From Zea mays (Eukaryota > Streptophyta > Magnoliopsida > Poales > Poaceae): a stretch of DNA of 64,000 bases. Each line of letters opens with the position of its first letter. The stretch's first letter is position 1. This document shows, one piece after another, positions 35,100 to 48,200 of this stretch. Below the pieces are notes generated by a model. The model did no database searches. It was not told the DNA's origin and worked only from the letters and a program-made list of their open reading frames with translations. Where the stretch lies: positions 140,083,982 to 140,147,981 of the forward strand of contig NC_050097.1 of NCBI RefSeq assembly GCF_902167145.1, read 5' to 3'. A program made the position numbers and the translations under genes.

Positions 35100-36442
35100 T
35101 TTGGGGTAATGTTACCATATTCATTATTTGTTTGATTGTATGTATTGCTACGAGTAGAGGCGAGGCGATGAGGGACTTGAAGCTCAACTTTTGGGCCAGC
35201 ATCTAGAATCGCAAGTATAAGGCAAGTTGTGCCCTTGATCACTCTTCTTTACTTAATAATGATCCTGTTAATCACTATGACATGCTCAGGTTAATTTGAT
35301 GGGACCTAATAGGTTACCCTAGTTTTGTTCGCCCTACACCTTGCAAACAAATGAACTATTGGGTAGACTTGGTATTGCTCTACGTGGTTTTGGGATTAAT
35401 GTTATATCTGAATTATGATCATGTTCCATTAATACTTTCGGTTTGATTATTGTTCATGAAAAGATTATTGTGTTAATTGGAACATGGAGAACCACCCAGG
35501 AAAATAGTGCTACCATAAGGGTGGAATGTGATGCCCTTGGTTGAATAAATAGGAAAACTAGTGTGAATTAATCCTTTCCCGAAAGGGGCAAGCGGGGTGG
35601 AGGAGTGCAGGTGTAGGGAGGTCCTTGGGTTGGACTGTCTTTTTAGCTTTTCGGACGACGGAATCCTACATCGCCTTTGGCCCGGAATCCATAGCGGGTT
35701 CTCTCCTCTAGTGGAACTTTGTAAAGGTCACGCAGTGAAACCCTAGCCATTCACCTTGGGAGTGTCTAAGGGTCTTGCAAACCCTGGTTAAATGGCAAAC
35801 ACGTCTTGTGGGTAAAGATGTGCAACCTCTGCATTATGTAAAACTGGTATATCAGTCATGCTCACAGTCATGAGCGGCTCGACACTAACATGAATAACTT
35901 ATGGAATTAAACTTAATCTGTCATATGCATTGCATTGTGGGATTTATTATTAATTATGATCTCTTATTTAATTGGGATGGTATCTACTTATACTTAGTAA
36001 TTGCTAATAAAATTTTGACCAACTTGTTAAAAGCAACCTTATCCTTAACCATTCTTCTTGGTAAGCCTTACACTTCACATGAGCCCCCAATGTAAGTGAG
36101 CTCATGCATATTATTCCCCACAACTTGTTGAGTGATGAACGTATGTGAGATCACCCTTGTTGTACTCACCCCAGGTCAAGGACAAGTACCATCAAGATGA
36201 GGAGCATGAAGGATGTCGCGATGAGTTCCTGAGAGGTTTAGGCCGTCATCTCCTAGTCAACTATGGCTACGAAGGATTGTTGTCATCATATGATGTAATT
36301 ATTTAGCTATTTTGTATAGAACCCCAAATATATAATAAAGATGTGACATTCATTTCTGTACCTTGAGCCATCATGTGTGTGAAATTTGATCCTGGCACAC
36401 ATTTGATTCGCGCCCGGGTTTACCCTTAAATCCGAGTGTGAT
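35100..36442 (+). mobile_element. right part of a Tekay/Del-like Gypsy LTR, plus strand
   Basis: This stretch is similar to the reverse complement of 46200-46900 inside the solo LTR: both contain the phrases TGATATATCAG, GCAGAGGT and CACATCTTTACCCA in matching order. It ends GAGTGTGATA, a decayed GTGTGACA terminus, followed by a PBS-like sequence at 36448-36459. The 5' part of the LTR is not recognisable. Confidence 0.55.
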
Positions 36443-36447
36443 AGAAG

Positions 36448-36459
36448 TGGTATAAGAGG
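36448..36459 (+). promoter_or_regulatory. decayed primer-binding site
   Basis: TGGTATAAGAGG differs at two positions from the initiator-Met site TGGTATCAGAGC and sits a few bases after the LTR end, as in Tekay/Del elements. Confidence 0.45.
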
Positions 36460-37484
36460 AATGTTGACTGCAGCATGTAACCTAGATAGAACTGGAAAAA
36501 CCTTTACCTACTTTCCTATGCTACTCTGATTCTTTCTAAACTTTCCATAATCTTTTCTCATCTTTTGCTGCTTTACTCTAACTACTCTTACCTTTTCTGC
36601 TCTAAAGACAAAGGGGATTTCACACCTTGGAGTCCTATACCCAAAGTGACCCTTAAGAATAGGAGACCTAACCTTAGGAACAAAAATAAAACTATTTTTG
36701 TAGGTATTTATACGCTTGAATGCTTGTCCTTATGATACCTTCCTGATTTGGTTCTTTGATTGAGTGTGATGGGTTGTGGAGTAATATCCACAATTGCATC
36801 TAAATACATATAGGCATAAAAGTATATTTAGAAAGATAGATTATCCCCCATATAAAAAACAAACAGATCTATCTTATAGACCCATCTTACCTTAAAAAGA
36901 TTATATCTTATCCCAATAGATTCATTTAAACTAAACTAGTCTAATCTAGTCAAATCTGATCTAATCTAATGTGACCTAAAATGAGTAACTTGATCTACTC
37001 CAATTTAATATAATGTGGTTAATCTAATCTAGTCCAATAAAACCTAGTCTAATCGGCTCATATTTCTTGCACTTGTCTAAAGGGTAGAGTAAATTAAACT
37101 AGATTAGTTAATGGATTAAACTTTACACATATAACTTCTTTTTGCACCTAATTCACTTAAACCTAAATTGGTGCCTTAGACGAACTCGGCCATGAACAAA
37201 CGATCTAACCCAACCAACAGATTCATGATGGGTTGCATAATCCATCCATCCCAACCTAACATCAAACCAGACTCTGACCTACCTCATATAGTATAGCCTA
37301 CTCACAACTATCTTAGCTATATGTTCCTAAACTTGGATAGAGACACCAAGACCGAAGGTCCCTAACTCAGATGGGAACACCAAGGCCCAAGAAGGAGAAG
37401 ATCAACCTCATCAAGGAAGATAGGAGTCAAACAGATCCTCAAATGAGTCTAGATCCACCATCCGGGATGGAGCTTTTCCTTTAC
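36460..37484. other. decayed retroelement interior, no frame
   Basis: AT-rich sequence after the PBS-like site. No gag-like protein can be read. It ends where Copia gag sequence begins. Confidence 0.3.
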
Positions 37485-37500
37485 GTAACCTTACAAGAAG

Positions 37501-38695
37501 ATGAAGGGCAAGGCACACATTAGCAAGGAGTGGGACTTGGACTGTTCCTCCTCTGACTCTGATGACGAGGGACTCACCGCCTCCGCCTTCGATAAGCCTT
37601 CTCTCTTCCCCAACGATCGGCATACATGTCTCATGGCTAAGGAGAAGAATGTATTTACTCGTGATACACCTAAGTACACTTTTTCTAGCAATGAGGAATC
37701 TAATGATGATGTAGAATATAGTGATTAATTTAAGGGCCTTGATAGATCAAAAATTGATAAAAATCAATGAATTAGATGATGCTTTGAATGAGAAGGATAG
37801 GTTAATAGAAAAGCAAGATGATTTAATTTGTGAGGATTATGCCAAGTTTGTTGAGGTAGAAAAATCCCTTGCTTTAGAGATTAAGAAGAATCATTTGTTA
37901 TCAGTTGAGCTATCTTCTTGTCATTCTTCCATTCCTAGTCTTAAAATTGCCAATGATAATTTGAGTAGGAAATTGGATGAATGCCATGTTTCTAGTTCTT
38001 CTCTTGAGCATGTATCAATTTGCAATAGATGTAAAGATTTTGATATTGATGCCTGCAATGATCATGACTCTACCATTGTTAAGTTAAATGATGAAATTGC
38101 TCAATTAAATGGTCAACTTAAAACTTGCAAAGATGAGTGTGATAAAATTAAATTTGCAAGGGATGCCTAAACCATTAGTAGACATCCCTCCATTAAGGAT
38201 TGTCTTGACTTCCATAAGGGAGCCAAAGACACAAAGAGCCATAAGGCCCCTAACTTCATTAAGGAGACAGGGAAAGCACCTATGGCTAGTAGTCACATTC
38301 TTCTCATGTTAGCAAGAACCATGCTTATTTATATGCTCATGTTAAGAATGCTCGCAATGTTCATCATGATGCTTGTATTGATCACCATGTTTATCATGTG
38401 CGTCATGATGCTGCCTTCACTTCTCATGCCATGATTGCGTCTTCTAGTAGATCATATTTTGCTCATGGTAGGAGTAGAACTAGGCGCAATGTTCATCATG
38501 TTGTTTCTCATGTGCCTAAGACTATGAATGCATTGCATGGTCCATCGATTTCATATCGCACGTATGATGCTTCATATTTTCTTTATTGCAAGTCTGGCAT
38601 GTTGTTGCTTCTACTGTGGGACCCAAAAGCAAGAATGGTAAAACTTGCATTTGGGTACCAAAATCTTATGTGAGTAACCTGACAGGACCCAACAC
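37501..38695 (+). pseudogene. Sirevirus gag, 3' half, frameshifted
   Basis: [20 protein letters not shown] corresponds to the acidic region just after the zinc knuckle of the right-hand Sirevirus gag ([18 protein letters not shown]). A coiled coil follows (LIDQKLIKINELDDALNEKD), then the basic tail that ends GPNTSCVPKP. Several stops and shifts interrupt it (for example at 37728 and 38168). The zinc knuckle and everything before it are absent. Confidence 0.8.
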
Positions 38696-38700
38696 TAGTT

Positions 38701-41679
38701 GTGTACCTAAACCCTAAGCCTAAATTCACCTCGCATGTTTATGCATCCAGTGGCTCAAGTTGGATTATTAATAGCGAGTGCACAAACCACATGACAGGGG
38801 AGAAGCGGATGTTCACTTCCTACATCAAGAACAAGGATTCCCACTACACGATCATCTTTGGTGATGGGAACCAAAGCAAGGTAAAGGGGTTGGATAAGAT
38901 TGTCATCACTACCGAGCATTCAATTTCCAATGTTTTTCTAGTAGAATTGCTTGGCTACAACTTGCTTTGCGTTAGTCAACTTTGTCATTTGGGCTACAAT
39001 TGCTTATTTACAAATGTTGATGTAACTGTCTTTAGAAGGAGTGATGGTTCATTAGCTTTAAAGGTGTACTAGACAACAAGATTTATTCAGTATATTTTAC
39101 AAAAGAGAATGCCGATCTATATGCATGTTTAATCGCTAAGACATGGGCTGGTTGTGGCATTACCTTCTAGCATATGCTGAGATGAAAAACCTTCATACAC
39201 TTCTAAATGGATAACATGTGTTAGGACTAATCGATGTCTATTTTGAGAAAGACAGACCTTGCATAGTGTGTAAAGCAGGTTGGAACACGTCATCCAAGCA
39301 AGAACACAATGACAACATCAAGACCATTGAAGCTACTCCACATGGATCTCTTCGGACCCGTTGCTTACCTTAGCATCGGGGGAAGTAAGTATGGTCTTGT
39401 TATAGTTGATGACTATTCTCGCTTCACTTGGGTATTCTTTTGCAAGATAAATCTGAAACCCAAGGAACTCTCAAACACTTCTTAAGGCGAGCTCAAAATG
39501 AGTTCGAATTGAGAATCAAAAAGATAAGGAGCGACATCGGTTTGAGTTTAAGAACATTCAAGTGGAGGAATTTCTTGAGGAGGAAGGCATCAAGCACAAG
39601 TTCTCTGCCCCCTACACGCCATAACAAAACGACATAGTGGAAAGGAAGAATAGAACCCTCATCGACATGGCAAGAACGATGCTTAGAGAGTATAAGACGC
39701 CATATCGGTTTTAGGCGAAAGCTGTGAATACGGCTTGCCATGGCATAAACCGACTTTGTCTACACCACCTCCTCAAGAAGGCTACATATGAGCTTCTAAC
39801 CAATAACAAACCAAATGTATGTTAGTTTCGCGTATTTGGGAGCAAATGATATATTTAGGTTAAAAGATGTAGGCATTCTAAATTTGCTCCCAAAGTTGTT
39901 GAAGGGTTTTACTTGGTTATGATTCAAATACAAAACCATATAGGGTCTTCAACAAATCTTTTGGACTAGTTGAAGTCACTAGTGATGTTGTATTTGATGA
40001 TACTAATGGATCTCCAAGAGAGAAAGTTTATCTTGATGATGTAGATGAGAATGAAGTTCCGATGGTCGTGCTAAGAAACATGGGATTGGAGACGTGCGAC
40101 TGCCGGAACCACAAGAACATGATCAACTATCTTCCTCAACTACGGTGCAACCCCCTACTCAAGATGAGGAACAGTTACCTCAAGATGATGACATTGATCA
40201 AGGGTGAGCACATGAAGAAGAAGACAAGGAGGAAGAAGATGTTCCACAGACACCTCCACCCCATGTCCGCGCCACCATACAACGTGATCATCCGATGGAT
40301 CTGATCCTATGGGATATAAGCAAGGGAGTAACCACTCGATATCATGTCACTAATTTTTGTGAACATTACTCCTTTGTATCTTCTATTGAGCCTCTCAGGG
40401 TAGTAGAAGCTTTGAAGGATCCAAACTGGAGATGGCTATGCAGGAAGAGCTCAACAACTTCAAGAGAAATGAAGGCTGGAGCTTGGTGCTATGTCTAAAG
40501 CAAAACGTTTGGGGAACCAAGTGGGGGTTACACAACAAACAAGATGAGTTTGGAGTGGTGACAAGGAATAAGGCTCAACTTGTGGCAAAAGGTTATGCCC
40601 AAGTTACAGATTTGGACTTTGAGGAGACTTTTGCTCCTATAGCTATGTTAGAGTCCATTTGTATTTTATCGACCTATGTTGGTCACCATTCCTTTAAACT
40701 TTTTCAAATGGACATGAAGAGCGCTTTTCTCAATGGACCAATCAAGGAGGAAGTGTATGCGGAGCAACCGCCAGGCTTCAAGGATGATAGGTACCCTGAC
40801 CATGTGTATAGGCTCTCTAAGTCGCTCTATGGGCTTAAGCAAGCAGTAAGAGCATGGTATGAATACCTTAGAAATTTTCTTATTTGAAATGCTTTCAAGG
40901 TCGAGAAAGCTGATCCAACTCTTTTCACTAAGACATGTAATGGAGATTTATTTGTGTACCAAATTTATGTCGATGGCATAATATTTGGTTCTACTGATCA
41001 AAAGTCTTGTGAGGAGTTTAGCAGGCTGATGGTGCAAAAGTTCGAGATGTCTATGATGGGTGAGCTGACATTCTTTCTAGGATTTCAAATAAAACAGCTC
41101 AAGCAAGGCATCTTCGTCTTTCAAACAAAGTACATGCAAAACATCCTCAAGGAGCTTGGGATGAAGGATGCAAAGCCCATCAAGACACCGATGGGAACAA
41201 ACGGGCACTTGGACCTCGACGCAGGAGGTAAGTCCGTAGATCAAAAGGTATACCGGCCTATGATATACATGTCTATTTTTAGGGAGCCCCTGGTTTCTTG
41301 GAGTTCAAAGAAACAAAATTATGTTGCCCTATCCACCACTGAAGCCAAATATATTGTCGCGGGCCATTGCTATGTGCAGTTGCTTTAGATGAGGCAAACA
41401 CTCAGTGGCATTGGCTACAATCTGAGCAAAGTTCCACTCCTATGTGATAATGAGAGTGGAATCTGCTTGGCAGATAATCTCCTTGAACACAACCACACTA
41501 AGCACATAGACATCCGACATCACTTCCTGAGAGACCACCACCAAAGGGGAGATATCGATATTTGCTATGTTAGCACCGATCACCAGCTAGCTGATATCTT
41601 CGCCAAGCCTTCAAATGAGAGGAGGTTTTGTGAGCTATATAGTGAGCTAAATGTCTTAGATTCGCGGAACCTAGATTGA
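38701..41679 (+). pseudogene. Sirevirus pol, many lesions and a deleted RNase H segment
   Basis: Fragments in order: protease, with the catalytic DSG changed to NSE (SWIINSECTNHMTG); integrase ([14 protein letters not shown], then KIRSDIG where relatives read RSDNG); reverse transcriptase ([13 protein letters not shown]) with YVDD changed to YVDG (QIYVDGIIFGS); RNase H (VALSTTEAKYIVA); and the usual end LNVLDSRN. Compared with the minus-strand copy, roughly 85 codons are missing between DQKVYRPMI and EPLVSW, removing the segment with the first RNase H aspartate (SNADWAGC). Confidence 0.85.
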
Positions 41680-42123
41680 TCTATAGCATACATCCTTTAT
41701 ATGCCTTTGATCATGTTCTTTATGCATAATTTCATATTATTGCTTTTTTTGGTGCTCATGTTGTAGAATGTCATCCCCAGACCTCACAAAGTCCTTGTGA
41801 CAATGCATATGTTTAGGGGGAGGATGTGCTACAACTTGACCCTTTGATACTAATGTTTTTGTTTGAGTTGAGTTGATGTAGTCTCAAAGGAGGATTGAAA
41901 GGGAAAAGGTGGATTTGGACAAAGGAAGAAGCTTCCATTGCATAAACAGTATCAATGTACTTTGTTCCAAATTGTCTTGGATTTTCATTGCCTTTGCTTT
42001 TCATTCGTTACTTTTGGTGAGGCAATGAGGTTAGGCCACTAGTTGGTGATCTACGGACTATGGAGAAACACTAGTGAAAACCCTGGTGAAACTATGGAGA
42101 AGAGGAAAGTTCCTCACACTTAG

Positions 42124-42249
42124 GGCTTGTTTAGTTCATGGCTAACTGTGCCACACTTTGCCTAATGTTAGTCGTCAGAATCGAATAACTAACCTTAGGC
42201 AGAAAAGTTTGGCAAAGTGTGGCAAGTTAGGAAGCGAACCAAACATGTC
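42124..42249. mobile_element. MITE with long imperfect inverted repeats
   Basis: The left end GGCTTGTTTAGTTC with TAACTGTGCCACACTTTGCC is matched on the other strand by GACATGTTTGGTTC with TAACTTGCCACACTTTGCC. Nearly the whole element is a hairpin. Common grass hAT-like type. Confidence 0.7.
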
Positions 42250-42835
42250 TTTAGTCAATTGAATTACATACTAATTATATTTATCGAAGTCATAGGGAAG
42301 CCCTCAAAGAAATCCAAAAAGGTTTGGAGGAGATTGACTCAAAAGAGCCAAACTTAGTCCGGTCTAGGTCGCACCGGACTGGATCTGTGTGATCTGGCCA
42401 TACTGCTCGGTCTCCGGAAATTTAGGTGTGCATCGGACCGCTTCTCTAATGGCTATCCTGGCGACCAACAGCTAGCTGACGTCACCGGACGGTCAGGTGG
42501 TGCACGGACCAGGTTCAGTGCCACCCAGCTAAGGAAAGGCACCAATCAATAGGCACACAGACCCGATCCGGTGGTGCACTGGACCGGTCTGGTGCGCCCA
42601 TAGACAGCCCAGATCTACAACTTTCTAAGGAAGGAGGCAATGGCTCCTATACCATCTTGGCCTATATAAAAGATCCCTAGGCGCCTCCATTCAGTACCCA
42701 AGCACTCAAAGAGCATACCAACACTCTAACCTACTGCAACAACACATTCTATTGGTTTTAGTGAGATTCGAGTGCCAGTTCTGAGTTGTTCTTGTGATAT
42801 TGTGTTATTGCGCTTGTGTCAATGTAAGAAAATGC

Positions 42836-43960
42836 CCACCATTGAGTTGACTTCTATGCTCCAAAAGCTTAGTGCTGACCTGGAAGCCAACATCCTTGAA
42901 CTTGAAGGTATGTTTTTTTCCTAATCTTTTTCTCCCATTATGGAGATGTTGGTAACGGGATGTTTTTCTATAGCATATAAGACCTTTGGGCTTTCCCTTG
43001 AGGTGGCCAAGGACTTGACCTAGACGATGAACTCTGCGGTAGAGGCTAGGGATTCAGCCATCTAGGCCATGGACTCTGCCATCCAGGCCAAGAACTTGGC
43101 CCTGGCCAGAAGAAAAATGTTAATGGGTCATAACAATGATCTAAATAAAAATATGACCGAGTTCAAAAAGGAGTTGGAAAGGGAAAGGATCACCAACTTT
43201 GTTATGGCCGACAAAATGAAGTTTGCCCTTAAAGGACATGGCTGAGAAGGAGCTAGAAAGTAAGTGTACCCCTTTTCCTTATTTTGGAATCCTTTTGTAA
43301 TATATCATAACTCGAGATCCTTTTGTAGGGACAAAAGGGAACTTAAAGTTGATCAAGTCTCGTCAATCTGCCGTACCGGATCGTCTCTACAGCTTTAACT
43401 CCAAAACCCAAGGTTGGTCTGTGTCGCAAAAAGCTGGCTTAATTAGCCTCCCAAAATGGATAGTGGGATTTGCCTGGTCCAGCATGGAGCGAGACGGTGC
43501 CATGACCCTAGCATCGACCAGATCACATTACTCGGCTTTGGACATCGCATGGATTCGTGAATGGTTGGTGTCGACTACTCTTATTAGCTGTTTCTGCGAT
43601 AGTCACGTGCGTGGTAGCGACCAAGATAGTAGAGGATATTCATATCACCATTTGGTTGCTGGAACTTTGTAATGAACACTTGGGTTTTGTATATAACTGC
43701 TCATTGTTGTTATATAATTTCATCCTTTCTCGTGTTTCCTTGTTTGTTGATTTGCTAATAAATGAAACTGCTTTTTATACATTCGAGTCCGTAGGATGAT
43801 AACATGTGTCATGGGTCCTAATTATTCCTAGGACGTGTCTACTTGGTTGGTAGGTTCCTACCGATGTTCCTTTGTCGCACAACCATACGGTGTTGTGTGA
43901 TGCCTGTAATATTAGATACTAGATACTATTGTGTAGTTATTTGTGTGGGGACCTTATGGT
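42836..43960 (+). mobile_element. insert within the LTR carrying remnants of a spliced coiled-coil gene
   Basis: From the ATG at 42831 (MPTIELTSMLQKLSADLEAN), an exon ends at GAAG|GTATG. A second exon after tttctatag begins AYKTFGLSLEVAKDL, has an alanine-rich coiled coil with two stops, and ends near 43258. A third may start after ttttgtag at 43329. The gene style resembles the accessory coiled-coil gene of Gypsy elements such as the one at 51959-54775, but the sequence is different. Boundaries are approximate, from where LTR similarity stops and resumes. Confidence 0.35.
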
Positions 43961-44220
43961 GAAATAGCTCTCATATCTTCGCTCTCCACACTTTGCCTAT
44001 TAGTTGTATTTTTCCTCTCCAAGGGATTCACAATATATATTTTCGCTTAGTTCATAGTATAGAGTTATCTTAACAGTTGGACTGGTTCAGAGTAGTTCAA
44101 CTTGGTCGTGTAGCAGTTAAACTGGCCTGCACCAGTTAAACTGTAGATTTAACAATGTTTCGAAGTTTGTGGTGAAAATTTCCAGGTTAGCCTATTCACC
44201 CCCTCTATGCTACTTTCAAC

Positions 44221-44330
44221 AACCCTGAGCCTCTGAATCATAAATACAGTTAACAGACAACAAAAAACTGCATGGTACAACCCTGAGCCTCTGAATCATA
44301 AATGCAGTTAAGAGACAATACGTATAAAGA
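44221..44330. repeat. tandem duplication, period 58
   Basis: AACCCTGAGCCTCTGAATCA at 44221 recurs at 44279, followed by ATAAAT(A/G)CAGTTAA in both. It immediately follows the LTR end of the degenerate Sirevirus. Confidence 0.65.
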
Positions 44331-44460
44331 ATCGTGTGGTGTGGAGACGAATTCTTCACGAAGAGCATGTCCCTTGTATTTTCTTAGTTAACCCCTAGAG
44401 ATCCCTCAAGGGACCCCTACTAAACGGGGTTGTATAATACACCCTAAAAGACTAGTATAT

Positions 44461-45172
44461 TGTTGGAGGTCTTCCTCTTCCGAAGGTCCTAAAAAAATGT
44501 GACTAACCATATGTTTTCAGTATGACGTAGACTGTTACAGGAGGCTTCGGCTTTGGGATGAAGGTTTTATCATAGTAAAGGCGTGTGTGATATGAAGATA
44601 CAACCCGAAGGTGACATGGATGGACGCCGAAACTATAGTTAAAGGAGCTTCGGCTTGGTATGATAGCAAAGATGAAAGGACGAAACCGACCTAAGGGGGA
44701 AAAGACTACTTAGTCCTTTATAACTTGCATTATGATTAAGAGTAAATGTCGGGGGGGCATGAATGTAATCTTATCCGGGCTGCGTCTCGTGCCTATAAAT
44801 AGATGAACAGTAACAATGTATTGTTCACACTGGATTGTTATCTCTCTCGCGTTGTCTTTGCATTCTCACCTTCTGGCGAACCGAAGGTACCATGATATTA
44901 TAAATATCATTAATGTTAATTCTTATCTATGGATATAAATATAAATAAATTGTGAGGATTTAATCATTACCTTTATTCTTTAATGTTCTTTCGCGTTCTT
45001 ATTTATATTTATACTTATATGCTGAAATGATGAAGGTATGTCCTTCATGACCTTCGTCTGAAGATCACTATATCCGAAGGGAAATAATGCTTCGAAGGAC
45101 GAAGGTCTTTAACCATTAACAATTGTGTTGCCTTGTTCTTAATTTATAATATTTAAGAACAAGTAACCAACA
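44461..45172 (+). repeat. 5' LTR of the gag-only Gypsy element
   Basis: 712 bp from TGTTGGAGGTC to AACCAACA, rich in CGAAGG/CTTCGG, with TATA box CTATAAATAG at 44793-44802. Confidence 0.75.
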
Positions 45173-45173
45173 T

Positions 45174-45187
45174 TGGCGCCCACCGTG
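45174..45187 (+). promoter_or_regulatory. primer-binding site of the gag-only Gypsy element
   Basis: TGGCGCCCACCGTG lies directly after the LTR. This is a common Gypsy primer site in grasses. Confidence 0.8.
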
Positions 45188-45232
45188 GGTATACTCACTT
45201 CCACAACCTTCGGCGAAGCATCAACCTTCGTC

Positions 45233-48200
45233 ATGCCGCCGAAGAAGACAACAGCGCTAGGGGCTGCACTGCAGCCACTGGACACAAACCAGGAGATGCT
45301 CTCTCTCCGAGAAGCCAGAAGCCATAAGAGAAAGGCTACCAGTCCAACACTTCAGGAGGAGGAGCTGAACCAGGAGACCAGGGACCTGGAATTCATTCAT
45401 CAGCAGGTGCAAAGGAAAAAGGAGAAGATGGCCCGGTTGGCCGATCTTCAAAAGAAGATCGACTAAGCCGCTGAAGAAATATGTCATCTTACCCAAGATG
45501 ACCATGACCGAAGGCCTCAACACAGGGAGCTTCGTCAGGAGAGCTCATTCAACGAAGATGAATGGTATGATGACTTTCATCATGGTAGCTTTACCTTTGA
45601 TGATGCTTCTCCTTTGGCAGCAGAATTGTAGGCTATCCCATGGCCACAATCCTACAAGCCACCTCAGTTGCCCATGTATGATGGGCACTCGGATCCAAAG
45701 CAATTATTGATGAGTTACGAAGCAACAATATCTTCGTATGGGGGTAATGCTGCTGTCATGGCAGTCCGAAATGTGGCCCAAACTTGGTACTCTTCTCTCC
45801 GGCCAGGGACAATTACGTCGTGGCAGAAGCTCAAGGACATGCTGGTCAGCAGTTTCCAAGGCTTTCAAACGAAGCCAGTCACAGCTCAAGCCATGTTTCA
45901 ATGTACGCAAGACCATGAGGAATACCTTCAGGCGTATGTACGAAGGTTTTTGCACTTAAGAGCACAAGCGCCCATAGTTTGTCACACCCGGTTCTGAAGG
46001 GCAGAGCTGGGTGCATCGCAAATGTGTGCCAGGATCTATTTCCACACATATGTTGACGTCACAAGTGTAATATATCAAAAGAACAATGCATAAAAGCGTA
46101 AATAACGATTATATTAACATATTACACTTTGAACATACATAATGTCTTAACCTTTATTCATCAAAGTACAGCGAAACATGGACATCCATCCACAGGAAGA
46201 TGACCGGGGGTATCACTAGACTAGCATCCATGGAGCTCATCATCATAACTTCATCTGCAAACTTCTGATCAAAATTAAGCAAGGGTGAGCTCACTTATGG
46301 TCGGGGCTCAGCAAGTGGGGAAAAACTAATGCAAGGTAACAAGGTGAGGCTAAGGTTGAGCAGTAAGCATTTTAGTTGGTCAACATTTTATTAACAACAC
46401 CTGTCTTACTAATAAGTGTGAATCCCAAGTATTCCCATTAAACAAAAGTATATGAGTATATCAAAAACACTTAAGTGAAACCACTTAAGCAAACCATTGG
46501 CAGATCATTGGATCTCGATTTATTTCCATCTTCAAGTTCAATTATCATGTGAGGAGTCCAGGCTGCTCATAACCGTGAGCACGGCTGATATATCAGTTTT
46601 ACACTCTGCAGAGGTGGCACATCTTTACCCATGAGTCGCGATTCTCTTCTAGCCCGGGTTAGCTAGACCCGTATTCACTTCCGAGGTGAATGGCCAGGGT
46701 CTCACTACGAGGCTTCTCCCTAGAGTCCTCATTACGCAAATGCTGGAAATGGTCAAGCTGCATAAGGCACACCTACCGTAACCAACTTATAGTCCAGACT
46801 ACAGGGTAAAGCTTTGGGAACTATGCCCCTATCCAATCTGCCTGAGCCGGAACTATAAGAGCTTGTCAGATGCCCTCGTTCCTGTCGACCACGACCAGCA
46901 CCCAACATAAGACTTCCCTAGTTATTTAGCCAAGACCAGAGCCATGATAGTTCTCATGGTAGCACTGTTTTCCCGGGTGGTCACTCCATGTTCCAATTAA
47001 TATGCAATAATCTTGTTTAACCATTGGGTTAACAACAATAATGTAAACTTACCATTTAGAACATCAATATCATAAACAGGAGTGACTGCATAAAGTTAAG
47101 TTGTAGCAATAGCATAGCTACTTGATTAAATCATAATCCCAGGTTAAACAAGGAGTAAGGTTTGAAAGGTTATCTAAATAGGTAACCCGTCAAATTATGC
47201 ATATATTCATCGAAGAATAAACTTTATTAAATGTATTGTTTGGGATCAAACAGAGTATGCAGAGGGAGAAGTCCACTTGCCTTGCTTATTGAAAACTTGA
47301 GGTTCTTCCACGGATAGGAATAGATCTTGATTCTTAACTATTAGATCAACCACTGAATATCACACAAACAAACAAGAAGAACAAACACCACTCAATAACA
47401 TACAACATTCACCATACGTAAAGCTAAAAGAAAGCCTAACGAAAAGAGTGTTCGCTTTTAAAGAACATCGCCAGTAATGGTTATAATAAGATGGTATTCT
47501 TTTCAAAAATGTGTGATCTATACTTTATAAAACCAGACATGAGCTTAAAAATATCTTAATTAAAATATACAAATATTGGGGTTCATCAATTTTAAATCTT
47601 TTATAAAACGTCATACGTGATACGTCTAAGATAAAAGGATTTATAAGATGATAAAACACGTAATAACAATATTAAACCTTTTTAACCTTTTAGAAAAGAT
47701 ATAGCTTATATATCTAGGGTTAATGAGTTATGAAACACATTATTAGACATTACTTTTATAAAAAGCTCATAAATAGATTAAACAACTTTTTATGTGAAAA
47801 GATCATAATTATATTATTAATCACCTATTTAAGACGAGTTAGGTTATGGGTCTTAAGTGGATTTTCATGCAAAAGATAATAAACAAATAACTATCTTTTA
47901 ACTTCATTAAAACACATAGCCTATATTATTATATTCAAAGTCAATATATAAAGTAACATTTTAAGTTATAAAAGAACATAAACTCTTATTACTTTATTTT
48001 ATTCCTTTAGGAAAAGCTAAATGATTCGTATTTAATGTGGACTAAATTCTATGAAATCATTAATCATGCCATAAATCTAGTTAAGACCAAATTGACTATC
48101 GGTTTGATTAATAAATTATGATAAAGGATAATTAATCTATTAATTATTTTTAATTCCATTGTAGGAACAAATGATCTAATTCATTAGAAGGAAGTTATGT

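Larger units (their letters stand above)
37485..44218 (+). mobile_element. degenerate Sirevirus, 5'-truncated, plus strand
   Basis: Gag sequence starts abruptly after the zinc-knuckle region. Pol follows with many frameshifts and stops, then a polypurine-rich segment and a 3' LTR (41896-44218, itself interrupted). No 5' LTR or PBS is seen, so the left part is deleted. It is more decayed than the other two Sireviruses in the window. Confidence 0.8.
41896..44218 (+). repeat. 3' LTR of the degenerate Sirevirus, with insertions
   Basis: It begins TGAAAGGGAAAAGG directly after a purine tract (CAAAGGAGGAT) and ends CTATTCACCCCCTCTATGCTACTTTCA, close to the LTR ends of the other two copies. It has TATA box CTATATAAAAG (42662-42672) and decayed CCGGAC/GTCCGG palindromes at 42350-42600. 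A MITE (42124-42249) and a longer insert (about 42836-43960) lie inside it. Another purine tract, TTTAGGGGGAGGATG, lies upstream at about 41811. Confidence 0.7.
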
